Under the pieces are notes generated by a model. The model saw only the letters and a program-made list of their open reading frames with translations. It was not told where the DNA came from and searched no databases. Shown here one piece after another: positions 25,664 through 33,129 of a stretch of DNA of 64,000 nt. A program made the position numbers and the translations under genes. The number at the start of each line of letters is the position of its first letter. Positions within the stretch are counted from its first letter, which is position 1. The stretch is from Ga0077553 sp038215275 (GTDB lineage: Bacteria > Acidobacteriota > Terriglobia > Bryobacterales > Bryobacteraceae), in contig JBBQRA010000001.1 of the NCBI GenBank assembly GCA_038215275.1, positions 20,105 through 84,104 of the forward strand, in the 5' to 3' direction.

Positions 25664-26458
25664 CTACCGCGCACCGGCTTTTCGAATATAGATCGTACCG
25701 TTCATCGACCGGAACGTGATCTCCGGCCCTCCGCCGTTAATCTTTCCGACAATGGTCTTATCTACCTGCACCCGGTATCGCGGCCGGCCCTCCCCGTTCT
25801 GCTCCCGCTTCACTTCCGACTCGCTCGTCACGGCCATCTCAAAATCGGTGTATACCTTGCCCCAGACGTTCCGCACCTTTACATTGGCCGCCAAGTTCGC
25901 CGGGAACGTGACATCGACGGTGCCGTTCAGCGTTGAGAACGACATCGGCTTATCCGGGCTGACCTGCTTCAGAGACACGGTCAGCTTGCCGTTCAAAGCA
26001 TGGGCCACGACGGTACCGCTGACATCCTTCAGATTCACCGAACCGTTCACACTATCGACATCGATATCGCCGTCTACGTTCTCCACGTTGATCCCCTTTC
26101 CGTTCACGCCGCGAAGATTCAGCGAGGCCTTAGCCGGCACCCAGATCTGCAGGTCGCTATTCCGGCTCAGAACCGACGTACTGACCTTAACGACGTTGCC
26201 CTCTTCTTCAACATTAAAACCGCTAGACCCGCTCATGATCTGCCGCATCCCGTTCGGCGCCGGCTTTTCGTTCACGGCGTTCGAGCCGCCCACTTCGACG
26301 ATGACGTCTTTGCCCGCGTGCGTCTGCACCGTGATTGAGCCGTTGATCGTGTTCGCCTTCACCAGCGCCGGCCGCGTCGGGTCGCTCAGCGGAACGTTGA
26401 TCTTCTCCGCCCAAACCGCCCCGCAGAACAGTCCCAGAATCCACAATTTCTTACGCAT
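25664..26458 (-). CDS. Secreted DUF4097 beta-repeat protein
   Basis: 264 residues with a signal peptide (MRKKLWILGLFCGAVWA) and a DUF4097/DUF2807-like beta-solenoid made of short repeats such as GVNGKGINVENVDGDI and VDSVNGSVNLKDVSG. These adhesin-like proteins often accompany sigma/anti-sigma genes in Acidobacteria and Bacteroidetes. Function is unknown. It starts two bases after the end of the small secreted gene, so it probably belongs to the ECF sigma operon. Confidence 0.85.
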   Translation of the reverse strand: MRKKLWILGLFCGAVWAEKINVPLSDPTRPALVKANTINGSITVQTHAGKDVIVEVGGSNAVNEKPAPNGMRQIMSGSSGFNVEEEGNVVKVSTSVLSRNSDLQIWVPAKASLNLRGVNGKGINVENVDGDIDVDSVNGSVNLKDVSGTVVAHALNGKLTVSLKQVSPDKPMSFSTLNGTVDVTFPANLAANVKVRNVWGKVYTDFEMAVTSESEVKREQNGEGRPRYRVQVDKTIVGKINGGGPEITFRSMNGTIYIRKAGAR

Positions 26459-26460
26459 GA

Positions 26461-26664
26461 TTACTTTCCTAACGAATGAATCAAAATCTCGATATTCAGT
26501 CCGCTGATGGCCAGCAGCGGTCCGCCGACCAGCTTTACGTCTGCATCGTTGCTGCGTTGCTCTACGTAGATCTCCACCGTCTGCATCCCGGCAAAGCTCC
26601 GGTCAATGGTTTCCGGCGCGGCCCATACAGCCGGTGACGAAACGAACCCAATTAACACCCTCAT
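26461..26664 (-). CDS. Small secreted protein, possible DUF4097 relative
   Basis: 67 residues from an ATG that overlaps the anti-sigma stop (ATGA). A hydrophobic start resembles a short signal peptide (MRVLIGFVSSPAVWA), then TIDRSFAGMQTVEIYVEQ, similar to the beginning of DUF4097 proteins. It is too short for a full domain and may be a truncated duplicate of its downstream neighbour or a genuine small envelope protein. Confidence 0.6.
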   Translation of the reverse strand: MRVLIGFVSSPAVWAAPETIDRSFAGMQTVEIYVEQRSNDADVKLVGGPLLAISGLNIEILIHSLGK

Positions 26665-27362
26665 TGCCAATTCTCCTGTTTCAATGCCCGTTCGAGATAT
26701 TGCCGGACGTTAGGATCGAGCTTCGGATCCAGCCGCAACTTCTCGACGCCGCTCCGTTCCCGCGCGGCAAGCAGCAGGTCGATTCCCGCCACCTGCACCA
26801 GGGGTGAATCGTCAAGGGTTAGCAATTCGCGCGCCGCCTGCTTCACCGTCTCACTCCGGGCGTAGCGCCGAAGGGCGTCGGCCGCGGCCAGGCGCACATC
26901 GACGCTCGAATCCATCCGCAGCGTCCGGGTCAGAGCCCCGATCACTTCCGCGTCGGGTTTCTCGAGCGCCGCTGAATACCGGATGCCCCGCAGCCGCTCG
27001 CTGGCCGACTGCTGTTCGAGCAGCGAAAGCGCCACCACTTCACGGAGGCCGCGGACCTCCTGGCGCAGATCCTTAACGTCGGTCGTCGTCCGGCCAGCAA
27101 AAAAGCTGACCACGATCGCTGCCGCCACGCCCGCCCACTTCACCCAATCCCGGCTCGTTGGCTTCGTTTCGTCACGGAGGCGTTGGCGAAAACGAACCGG
27201 CAAGCCGGGATCGGGTGCTTCGTCGGCCCAGGCGCCCATCCGCTGCCACATCGCCATCGTCACCTGGCAATCCGAACATTGCGCCAGATGCAGCTCAAAC
27301 TGAGGATTCCGCACCCCTTCGAGATGTTCGGCCAGTTCAATTTCCCGTTCGCGACAAGACAT
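26661..27362 (-). CDS. Transmembrane anti-sigma factor with HEAT-like C-terminal repeats
   Basis: 233 residues. An N-terminal zinc-finger anti-sigma motif is formed by H25, C29 and C32 (HLAQCSDC), which would hold the ECF factor in the cytoplasm. One membrane helix spans about residues 75-90. A coiled segment follows, then a periplasmic region with HEAT-like helical repeats (SSVDVRLAAADALRRYA, DSPLVQVAGIDLLLAARE). It overlaps the sigma gene by 26 bases. The HEAT part is a plausible sensor of protein partners outside the membrane. Confidence 0.85.
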   Translation of the reverse strand: MSCREREIELAEHLEGVRNPQFELHLAQCSDCQVTMAMWQRMGAWADEAPDPGLPVRFRQRLRDETKPTSRDWVKWAGVAAAIVVSFFAGRTTTDVKDLRQEVRGLREVVALSLLEQQSASERLRGIRYSAALEKPDAEVIGALTRTLRMDSSVDVRLAAADALRRYARSETVKQAARELLTLDDSPLVQVAGIDLLLAARERSGVEKLRLDPKLDPNVRQYLERALKQENWQ

Positions 27363-27891
27363 GGTGCCCTCCTGACAGTCGTTCGTAAATCCCTCGCAAT
27401 TGCTGCAGCGCCCGGAAGACGCGAACCTTCACAGTGCCGGTTTCGACGCCAAGCAACTCCCCAATCTGTTCGTACTTCATGCCCTGATAGCGGCTCAGGA
27501 CGAGCAGTTCGCGCTTGTCCGGCGGAAGCTGATCGAGCGCATGGCGTACCAGTTCCAATTCCTGTTCTTCCTCGTAGCCGTTCGCTTTCGGCGCGGGGAC
27601 ATCAAATTCAGGCGCCATGCCAGTCTCCCATCGCTGTTTCCGGTTGTGATCAATAAAGGCGTTGCGGGCAATGCGATACATCCAATTGACGAAGCGCGCG
27701 TCCGCCCGCCAAGTCTCCCCCGCGCGCAGCATGCGGAAGAACACGTCCTGCGTGAGATCCTCGCTCAGGTTCCGGCTACCACCGAGTCGCAGAAAGTAAC
27801 GGAATAAGGCAGCGTGGTGCCGGTCGAACAGCACCCCTAGCTTGCCGGTATCCCCGCGTTGCACGGCGGTCATTAACTCTTCGTCTGTCAC
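27337..27891 (-). CDS. ECF-type RNA polymerase sigma factor
   Basis: 184 residues with sigma region 2 (about 10-85: LFDRHHAALFRYFLRL, then the SEDLTQDVFFRM motif) and region 4 (about 115-165: LDQLPPDKRELLVLSRYQGM and a helix-turn-helix IGELLGVETGTVKVRVFRAL). It heads a four-gene run with its anti-sigma factor and two secreted proteins. The upstream gap to the divergent broken gene is only 47 bases, so an autoregulated promoter is likely there. Confidence 0.93.
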   Translation of the reverse strand: MTDEELMTAVQRGDTGKLGVLFDRHHAALFRYFLRLGGSRNLSEDLTQDVFFRMLRAGETWRADARFVNWMYRIARNAFIDHNRKQRWETGMAPEFDVPAPKANGYEEEQELELVRHALDQLPPDKRELLVLSRYQGMKYEQIGELLGVETGTVKVRVFRALQQLRGIYERLSGGHHVLSRTGN

Positions 27892-27938
27892 GTTCTGCCT
27901 ATCCTACGAGCCAACAGCCGAAGGGTTACACTGAGGGA

Positions 27939-28882
27939 ATGCGGTCCGGATTCGCATTTTTCCTTGCTTCAGACCTGACTTTGGCACAGCCCCAGAGTTT
28001 TGACAAATACAATTATCAAGCGCCGCCCGGCTAGACCGGCAAAGCGGCCACCGGCGGATGGAGTGGACGAAGATCGATCAGGCGAGGAAGTTCTACTGCC
28101 AGATCATCATGTACGAGGCGCAAAATTCGTTGGGTTCCGCCGCCGCGGACCTCGCCGCCGAGTGGAAGGCGGTGGTGGACATATCCTTCGACACAAAAGC
28201 CGAGATCTTGAAGCGGGACCTCCCGCTGCCCACTGCGCCGGATAGCATCGTCCGAATCGCCGACACGACGAACAAGCAAAATAAGAGCTGAGCGATCGTC
28301 AGTCTGTACGTGCTTCGGTATCCAGGACGGTACGTGGGGATCATGCAGTTGATGCCGAATGAGCAGGCCTTTGAGGCCTGCCAGGGAGACGTCGCGCCGG
28401 TGTTGCCGAGCATCGCATTGACCACGGCGCCTGTTTCGGCCGTGCCCGCCGGTACGGTCGCAGGTACCTGGGAGCGCGTAGTGGCGACGCCGACGCCCAT
28501 GCGCTACAACATGTTCACCAAGCAGTGGGATTACGATTCTGTCGGAGCCATGAACCAGTTCCGGAACTCCTACAAGTACACGTTGCGGCCCGACGGACAG
28601 TACACCTACGAAGTGGAGTTCGACAGCTTTAACCGCTACCAGCGGGACCGCATGTGGGAACAGGGCCGCTACTTATCCAACGGCGGGATCATCCAGTTTG
28701 AGCCCAAGGAATACAAAAAGGGCACCTCCGACCGCCGCAAGGAGACCATCCTCTCCCCGGCCGCGCCCCCGGCTCCTTACTCCCGGCGGTTCCTGCTCGG
28801 CAAGCACCCGCAATATGACTCCGTCGGCCTGAATCTTCAGGAAACGGACGGTTCCTGGAACACCTTTAAGGCTCCTCAGTAG
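27939..28882 (+). pseudogene. Broken secreted-protein gene with two stops and a frameshift
   Basis: Three pieces read as one protein. Piece 1 (27939-28031) begins with a signal peptide, MRSGFAFFLASDLTLAQ, and runs through SFDKYNYQAPPG to a TAG at 28032. Piece 2, in another frame (around 28055-28288), reads MEWTKIDQARKFYCQIIMYE, then LGSAAADLAAEWKAVV, to a TGA at 28289. Piece 3 continues in the same frame as piece 2 (LYVLRYPGRYVGIMQLMPNE, then a GTWERV domain) to 28882. Both stops fall where Trp would fit, one base change from TGG. A shorter product could still start at ATG 28343 (179 aa, preceded by GTGGGG). Confidence 0.7.
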
Positions 28883-28915
28883 TGGCCGCTCCCGCCGCCA
28901 TGCGTTAATGGTTTC

Positions 28916-29983
28916 ATGTCCAAAATGCTCGAAGAGATCCGTCAACAACCGGCGGCGCTCGAGCGCACGTTCCGCGCCGAACTGCGTTCCATTGAGAAAC
29001 TGAAGAAGTACTTCGCTACGCGCAAGCCGAAGTTCATTATCCTGTCCGCGCGCGGAACCTCTGACAACGCCGCCCAGTTTGGCCGCTATCTGCTGGAAAT
29101 TGCCACTGGTATTCCGGTGTCGCTGGCCGCTCCGTCGATCGTCACGCTCTATGGCGCGCCTATGGCGTATAGCGAAGACACGCTGGTAATTGCGATCTCC
29201 CAGTCGGGTGAGTCCACGGATACCAACCTCGTGCTCGAACGCGCGAAAGCCGCTGGGGCCTTTACCATCGGCATCACGAACGAACCCGAAAGCTCGCTCG
29301 CCAAGATGGCCGGCCATGCATTTCTTGTGCGCGCGGGCCGCGAGAAGAGCGTGGCCGCAACAAAGACCTACACCGGCCAACTGCTGGCGATGTATCTGAT
29401 TGCCTACGCCCTTGGCGCCCCCGTTGACCTCGACGAGATTCGCCAACTGCCCGAATTTGCCAACGCCGCTCTGAGCATCTTCCCGGAAGTGTCCGAGCGC
29501 GCCATCCGCTACCGCTTCATGGAACACGCCGTCGTCGTCGGGCGCGGTCTGAACTACGCGAACGCCTTCGAATTCGCCCTGAAGATGATGGAAACCAGCT
29601 ATGTGGTGGCCGAACGGTTCTCGTCCGCCGACTTCCTGCACGGTCCCATCGCGATGGTGGAAGCAGCCTTTCCAGTGTTCTTGTTTACGCCGCCCGGCGT
29701 CACCTGGCCGTCGATGCAGGAGATGCTTGTCAAGCTCACCGGCCTCGGCGCGGAGACGATGCTGATCACCGATCAGAGCAACAAGGCCGCGGCAAGCCTG
29801 AAATCGAGCCGTCCCATCGTGATCCCAGCCAATCTGGGACGCAAGAAGGCGCTGCCCGAGGAACTCTACACCCCGATCCCGTACATCATCCCGGCGCAGA
29901 TGTTCGCGGCGTGTCTGGCGGCGGAAAAGGGCTTAAATCCGGACCAGCCGCGGACGCTGTCGAAAGTGACGCAGACGCTCTAG
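28916..29983 (+). CDS. SIS-domain sugar-phosphate isomerase/deaminase (GlmS-like, NagB-II type)
   Basis: 355 residues with two tandem SIS domains like the isomerase half of GlmS, but without the glutaminase domain. Such proteins act as glucosamine-6-phosphate deaminases or related enzymes of amino-sugar use. Features: the first SIS core SARGTSDNAAQFGRYLLE near 42-59, AISQSGESTDT near 91-101, and the C-terminal DQPRTLSKVTQTL tail, which is typical of this family. The start MSKMLEEIRQQP also fits. It shares a CTAG stop with the convergent 66-aa gene. Confidence 0.88.
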   Translation: MSKMLEEIRQQPAALERTFRAELRSIEKLKKYFATRKPKFIILSARGTSDNAAQFGRYLLEIATGIPVSLAAPSIVTLYGAPMAYSEDTLVIAISQSGESTDTNLVLERAKAAGAFTIGITNEPESSLAKMAGHAFLVRAGREKSVAATKTYTGQLLAMYLIAYALGAPVDLDEIRQLPEFANAALSIFPEVSERAIRYRFMEHAVVVGRGLNYANAFEFALKMMETSYVVAERFSSADFLHGPIAMVEAAFPVFLFTPPGVTWPSMQEMLVKLTGLGAETMLITDQSNKAAASLKSSRPIVIPANLGRKKALPEELYTPIPYIIPAQMFAACLAAEKGLNPDQPRTLSKVTQTL

Positions 29984-30180
29984 CCTTCGGCCATTCGCTC
30001 GGCCCACCGCAGGAACCGCCACAGTTCCCGGCGGTGGGTCCAGCCGAAGCTGACAAACTCGCGGAAGCCAATGGTTTCGGCGTGAATTCCCCAATACGTT
30101 TCAATCCGCCAGCGGATATACGGACTGGCCCAGGGCCGAAGCCGGTAGCCTTTCGCCGCCCGCCACAGATACGTGATCAT
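29980..30180 (-). CDS. Small conserved hypothetical protein (66 aa)
   Basis: A compact 66-residue protein rich in Trp, Arg and Phe (YLWRAAKGYRLRPWASPY, then RWRIETYWGIHAE). It has no signal peptide and no membrane helix. It starts 3 bases after the stop of the VWA protein gene and so should be translated from the same mRNA. I recognise the pattern as a recurrent small acidobacterial protein, without known function. Confidence 0.65.
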   Translation of the reverse strand: MITYLWRAAKGYRLRPWASPYIRWRIETYWGIHAETIGFREFVSFGWTHRRELWRFLRWAERMAEG

Positions 30181-30183
30181 GCC

Positions 30184-31107
30184 CTAGGACTTGCCCTCGC
30201 CTTTTGCGTAGTAGCCACTGCGGGTACGAACCGTGGGATTGCCTGGCGCCTTTACTGTCAACTTCACCTGCCGGAAGGCGCCATCGTCGGGCTTGGTGGG
30301 GCTGTAGGCAATGATGTATTGGCTACGGATCTCTTTGGCGATCGCAATGGCCATTGCCTCGACGGCTTCCAGCGTTTCCGGGAAATGGGCCACGCCGCCG
30401 CTTTGCTTCGAAAGCATATCAAGAGCACGTTTCGCGCGCTTCGCTTCGCGCGCACGCTCGTCGTTCAGGATGCCTATGGCAAAAATGAGGACCTCAGTGC
30501 GTTGGGCTTTTGAAAGCAGCTTTTCGAGGGTGTTGGCGTCGCTCGAGGCGGTATCGTCGCCGTCGGTGATCAGCAGCAACACCTTCTTGTCCTTCTTCCC
30601 CTTCGCTTTCACGTGGTCGAGCGACATCGATAGTGCGTCGCGAAAGGCGGTGCCGCCACGCGCGTCGATCCGCGTCAGCCCAGCTTCCAGCTTCTTAACA
30701 TCGGCCGTGAGAGGGACATCGAGATAGGCGTCTTCATTGAAGTTGACGATGAAAACCTCGTCGAACGGATTCGATGCCTTCACCAGTTGGAGGGCCGCAA
30801 CTTCGACGCGTTTGCGTTTGGGCCGCATGCTGCCCGAATTGTCGATCACCAAGCCGAGCGAAACCGGGACGTCTTCCTGTTTGAAAACTTTGATCGGCTG
30901 TTCCACGCCGTCTTCGTACACCTTGAACGCGTCACGCTTGAGATCAGTAATAAACGTTCCTTTCTTGTCGACGACCGTCGCGTGGAGCAACACCTCGCGC
31001 GTATCGGCACGAAAAGTTAAACCGCCGGTATCCTGCCCGTGCAGGCTGACGGCGGCGACGGTCTGCGCCACATACCGGGCGAAGGCGCGTCTATTGAGCT
31101 GGAGCAT
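30184..31107 (-). CDS. VWFA-related acidobacterial domain protein
   Basis: 307 residues. The N-terminus has an Arg-rich segment and hydrophobic stretch (LNRRAFARYVAQTVAAVSLHG) that may be a Tat-like signal. A beta-rich domain (TVVDKKGTFITDLKRDAFKVYEDG) precedes a von Willebrand factor A domain with MIDAS motif DNSGSM near residue 90 and a later Thr/Asp pair in TDGDDTASS. Such proteins are secreted and of unknown role, typical of Acidobacteria. The start overlaps the paralogous upstream gene by 17 bases. Confidence 0.88.
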   Translation of the reverse strand: MLQLNRRAFARYVAQTVAAVSLHGQDTGGLTFRADTREVLLHATVVDKKGTFITDLKRDAFKVYEDGVEQPIKVFKQEDVPVSLGLVIDNSGSMRPKRKRVEVAALQLVKASNPFDEVFIVNFNEDAYLDVPLTADVKKLEAGLTRIDARGGTAFRDALSMSLDHVKAKGKKDKKVLLLITDGDDTASSDANTLEKLLSKAQRTEVLIFAIGILNDERAREAKRAKRALDMLSKQSGGVAHFPETLEAVEAMAIAIAKEIRSQYIIAYSPTKPDDGAFRQVKLTVKAPGNPTVRTRSGYYAKGEGKS

Positions 31108-32131
31108 AATATCCTTGGCGCCAGAATGGCCGCAGGGGCGGCAATCCTCGCGGTTGCACTAGTTTCACCTGCACTCGACGGTATTTGCCATCGCGGTTCC
31201 CATTAGTCGGGACGTACCCGATTACGTATTGGTTGCGCAGCTCCATACCGATCTTCCCGGCAACATCGGGCAAGTCGTTCAAATTTTCAATGGGAAAATG
31301 ACGGCCGCCGGTCTGTTCGGCCATCTCGCTGAGCAATCCGGGGCCGGAAAGCTCTTCGGCCGTTCGGCTCCGCGCGGAAATAGGTTCGAAGATGCCAATG
31401 GCGTAAATCTGCACATCGGCTTCGCGGACCAGATTCTTGATCTCGCTTTCCGTATAGCGGCTGGAGTTATCGCCGCCATCAGAGAGGATCAGGATCGCCT
31501 TCCGCGTATTGCGGGCCTTCTTCATTTGATTGAGCGCCATATATACGCCGTCGAGCAGCGCCGTCCGGCCTTTCGCCTGAGTGAACGTGAGACGATTCTG
31601 AATCTCTTCCGTATTCGTGGTGAAGGGCTGAGTGAGTTCCGGCCGGTCATTAAACTGGACGAGAAAGAACTCGTCTTCCGGGTTGGCGGTCTTGAAGAAC
31701 TGCGCGGTGGCCAGACGAGCCTTCTGCAGCTTCGAACCCATACTGCCGCTGGCGTCAAAAACCAAGCCAACCGAGAGCGGGGCATCCTCGCTCGCAAACG
31801 TTGCGATCTTTTGTTCAGCCTTATCTTCGGTCAACTTAAAGTGCTCCGCTTCGAGCCCGGTGACGAAACGGTTCAGGGGATCGGTCACGGTCACGTTGAT
31901 CAGAACCAGGTTCGTGTCGACCCGGATACTGGGAGGCCGACTGCTAAGTTCTTTGTCTTCAGCGCTCGCGGTGGGTGCCTTCTTCCGAGGGGACACGGCG
32001 TCACCGCTCGAGCTCTTCTTGGGGCCCGTTGTCTGGTCGGCCGGCTTCGGGGTCTTGTCCTCGGCCAACGCCACTGTGATCCAGGCGGCGCCGACGGTCG
32101 TTAAGAGGAGAACGAGTTGACGCAGTTTCAC
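31091..32131 (-). CDS. VWFA-related acidobacterial domain protein (paralogue)
   Basis: 346 residues from GTG 32131, preceded by AGAGGG at a good distance and followed by a signal peptide (VKLRQLVLLLTTVGAAWITVALA). A Lys/Ser/Pro-rich linker (about 25-65) leads to the same two-part architecture as its neighbour: a beta domain (VTDPLNRFVTGLEAEHFKLTED), then a VWA domain with MIDAS DASGSM and SDGGDNSSRY. The two genes are an obvious tandem duplication with much divergence. An upstream ATG at 32173 would add 14 residues without a better signal. Confidence 0.88.
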   Translation of the reverse strand: MKLRQLVLLLTTVGAAWITVALAEDKTPKPADQTTGPKKSSSGDAVSPRKKAPTASAEDKELSSRPPSIRVDTNLVLINVTVTDPLNRFVTGLEAEHFKLTEDKAEQKIATFASEDAPLSVGLVFDASGSMGSKLQKARLATAQFFKTANPEDEFFLVQFNDRPELTQPFTTNTEEIQNRLTFTQAKGRTALLDGVYMALNQMKKARNTRKAILILSDGGDNSSRYTESEIKNLVREADVQIYAIGIFEPISARSRTAEELSGPGLLSEMAEQTGGRHFPIENLNDLPDVAGKIGMELRNQYVIGYVPTNGNRDGKYRRVQVKLVQPRGLPPLRPFWRQGYYAPAQ

Positions 32132-32256
32132 GAAGAAGCCCTCTTTACCTGTCCAATTTTCAAAGTATATCACCCGCCCTACTGGCTGGATTCCAAAAAT
32201 GGAAGAATCGTTTCATTTCCAGAACAATCCCCTGCGTAGAATCGTAGAAGATACAC
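32132..32256. promoter_or_regulatory. Divergent region between VWA and ABC transporter genes
   Basis: 125 bases, clearly more AT-rich than the flanking genes. It contains a small hairpin (TTCCA and TGGAA around AAAA at 32191-32204) and, towards the ABC gene, a possible -35/-10 pair (TTTCCA, 15 bases, TAGAAT). The AGAGGG ribosome binding site of the VWA gene lies at its left end. Promoter calls are tentative. Confidence 0.35.
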
Positions 32257-33129
32257 ATGGAACTTCTCATCAACGGGTTGTCAAAGACTTACGCCAATGG
32301 AGTGAAGGCCCTAGATAGCGTTTCGCTGCGGGTGCCGAAGGGAATGTACGGCCTGCTCGGACAAAACGGCGCGGGGAAAAGCACGTTGATGCGGACCATC
32401 GCGACCCTCCAGGACGCCGATAGCGGGTCCATCCAGTTAGGCCAGATCGATGTCTTAAAAGAGAAAGACGCGGTGCGCCAACGCCTCGGGTACCTGCCGC
32501 AGGACTTCGGAGTCTACCCCCGGATCAACGCCGTCGACATGCTCGACCATTTGGCCCTGCTGAAGGGCCTGGTCAAAACGTCAGAGCGGAGGGCGATGGT
32601 GGACGCCATGCTCCAGCGGGTCAACCTCTATGAGCACCGCAAGAAAGCGCTCGCGAGCTATTCGGGCGGCATGCGCCAACGCTTTGGTATCGCGCAGGCG
32701 TTGATCGGCAATCCGCAGTTGTTAATTGTTGACGAACCGACCGCCGGCCTCGACCCCGGCGAACGGAACCGGTTCTACAACCTGCTAGCCGAAGTGGGCG
32801 AAAGCGTCATCGTGATCCTGTCGACACATATCGTCGAAGACGTCCTCGAGCTCTGCAGCCAGATGGCCATCATTCATCAGGGCCGGGTTCTCTACGAGGG
32901 CGAACCGGAGGCGGCGGTCGCCTCCCTGAACGGCAAGATCTGGCAACGGCGCGTGCCGAAGGCCGCGCTGGCCGAGATCGAAGCCGCGCACCGCGTCATT
33001 TCTAGCAAGATGGTGGCCGGGCAACCGCTCGTGCATGTTTACGCTGAGTCCTCACCCGGTGAAGGGTTTACCGAGACTGTTCCGGGACTCGAAGACGTGT
33101 TCTTCGCGCGGATTGGTGGTCTATGCTAG
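32257..33129 (+). CDS. ABC transporter ATP-binding protein
   Basis: 290 residues. The nucleotide-binding domain has Walker A GQNGAGKST near 35-43, Q-loop LPQDFGVYP, signature YSGGMRQRFG and Walker B LLIVDEPTAGLD; the switch His is in STHIVED. The C-terminal 70 residues form an extra domain of the drug/Na-type ATPases. It overlaps the permease-peptidase fusion gene by 7 bases and must energise it. The exported or processed substrate is unknown. Confidence 0.93.
   Translation: MELLINGLSKTYANGVKALDSVSLRVPKGMYGLLGQNGAGKSTLMRTIATLQDADSGSIQLGQIDVLKEKDAVRQRLGYLPQDFGVYPRINAVDMLDHLALLKGLVKTSERRAMVDAMLQRVNLYEHRKKALASYSGGMRQRFGIAQALIGNPQLLIVDEPTAGLDPGERNRFYNLLAEVGESVIVILSTHIVEDVLELCSQMAIIHQGRVLYEGEPEAAVASLNGKIWQRRVPKAALAEIEAAHRVISSKMVAGQPLVHVYAESSPGEGFTETVPGLEDVFFARIGGLC

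Noticed and set aside
28031..28279. Minus-strand 82-codon frame opposite the broken gene
   Set aside because: No family resemblance; the plus-strand pieces explain the region better.
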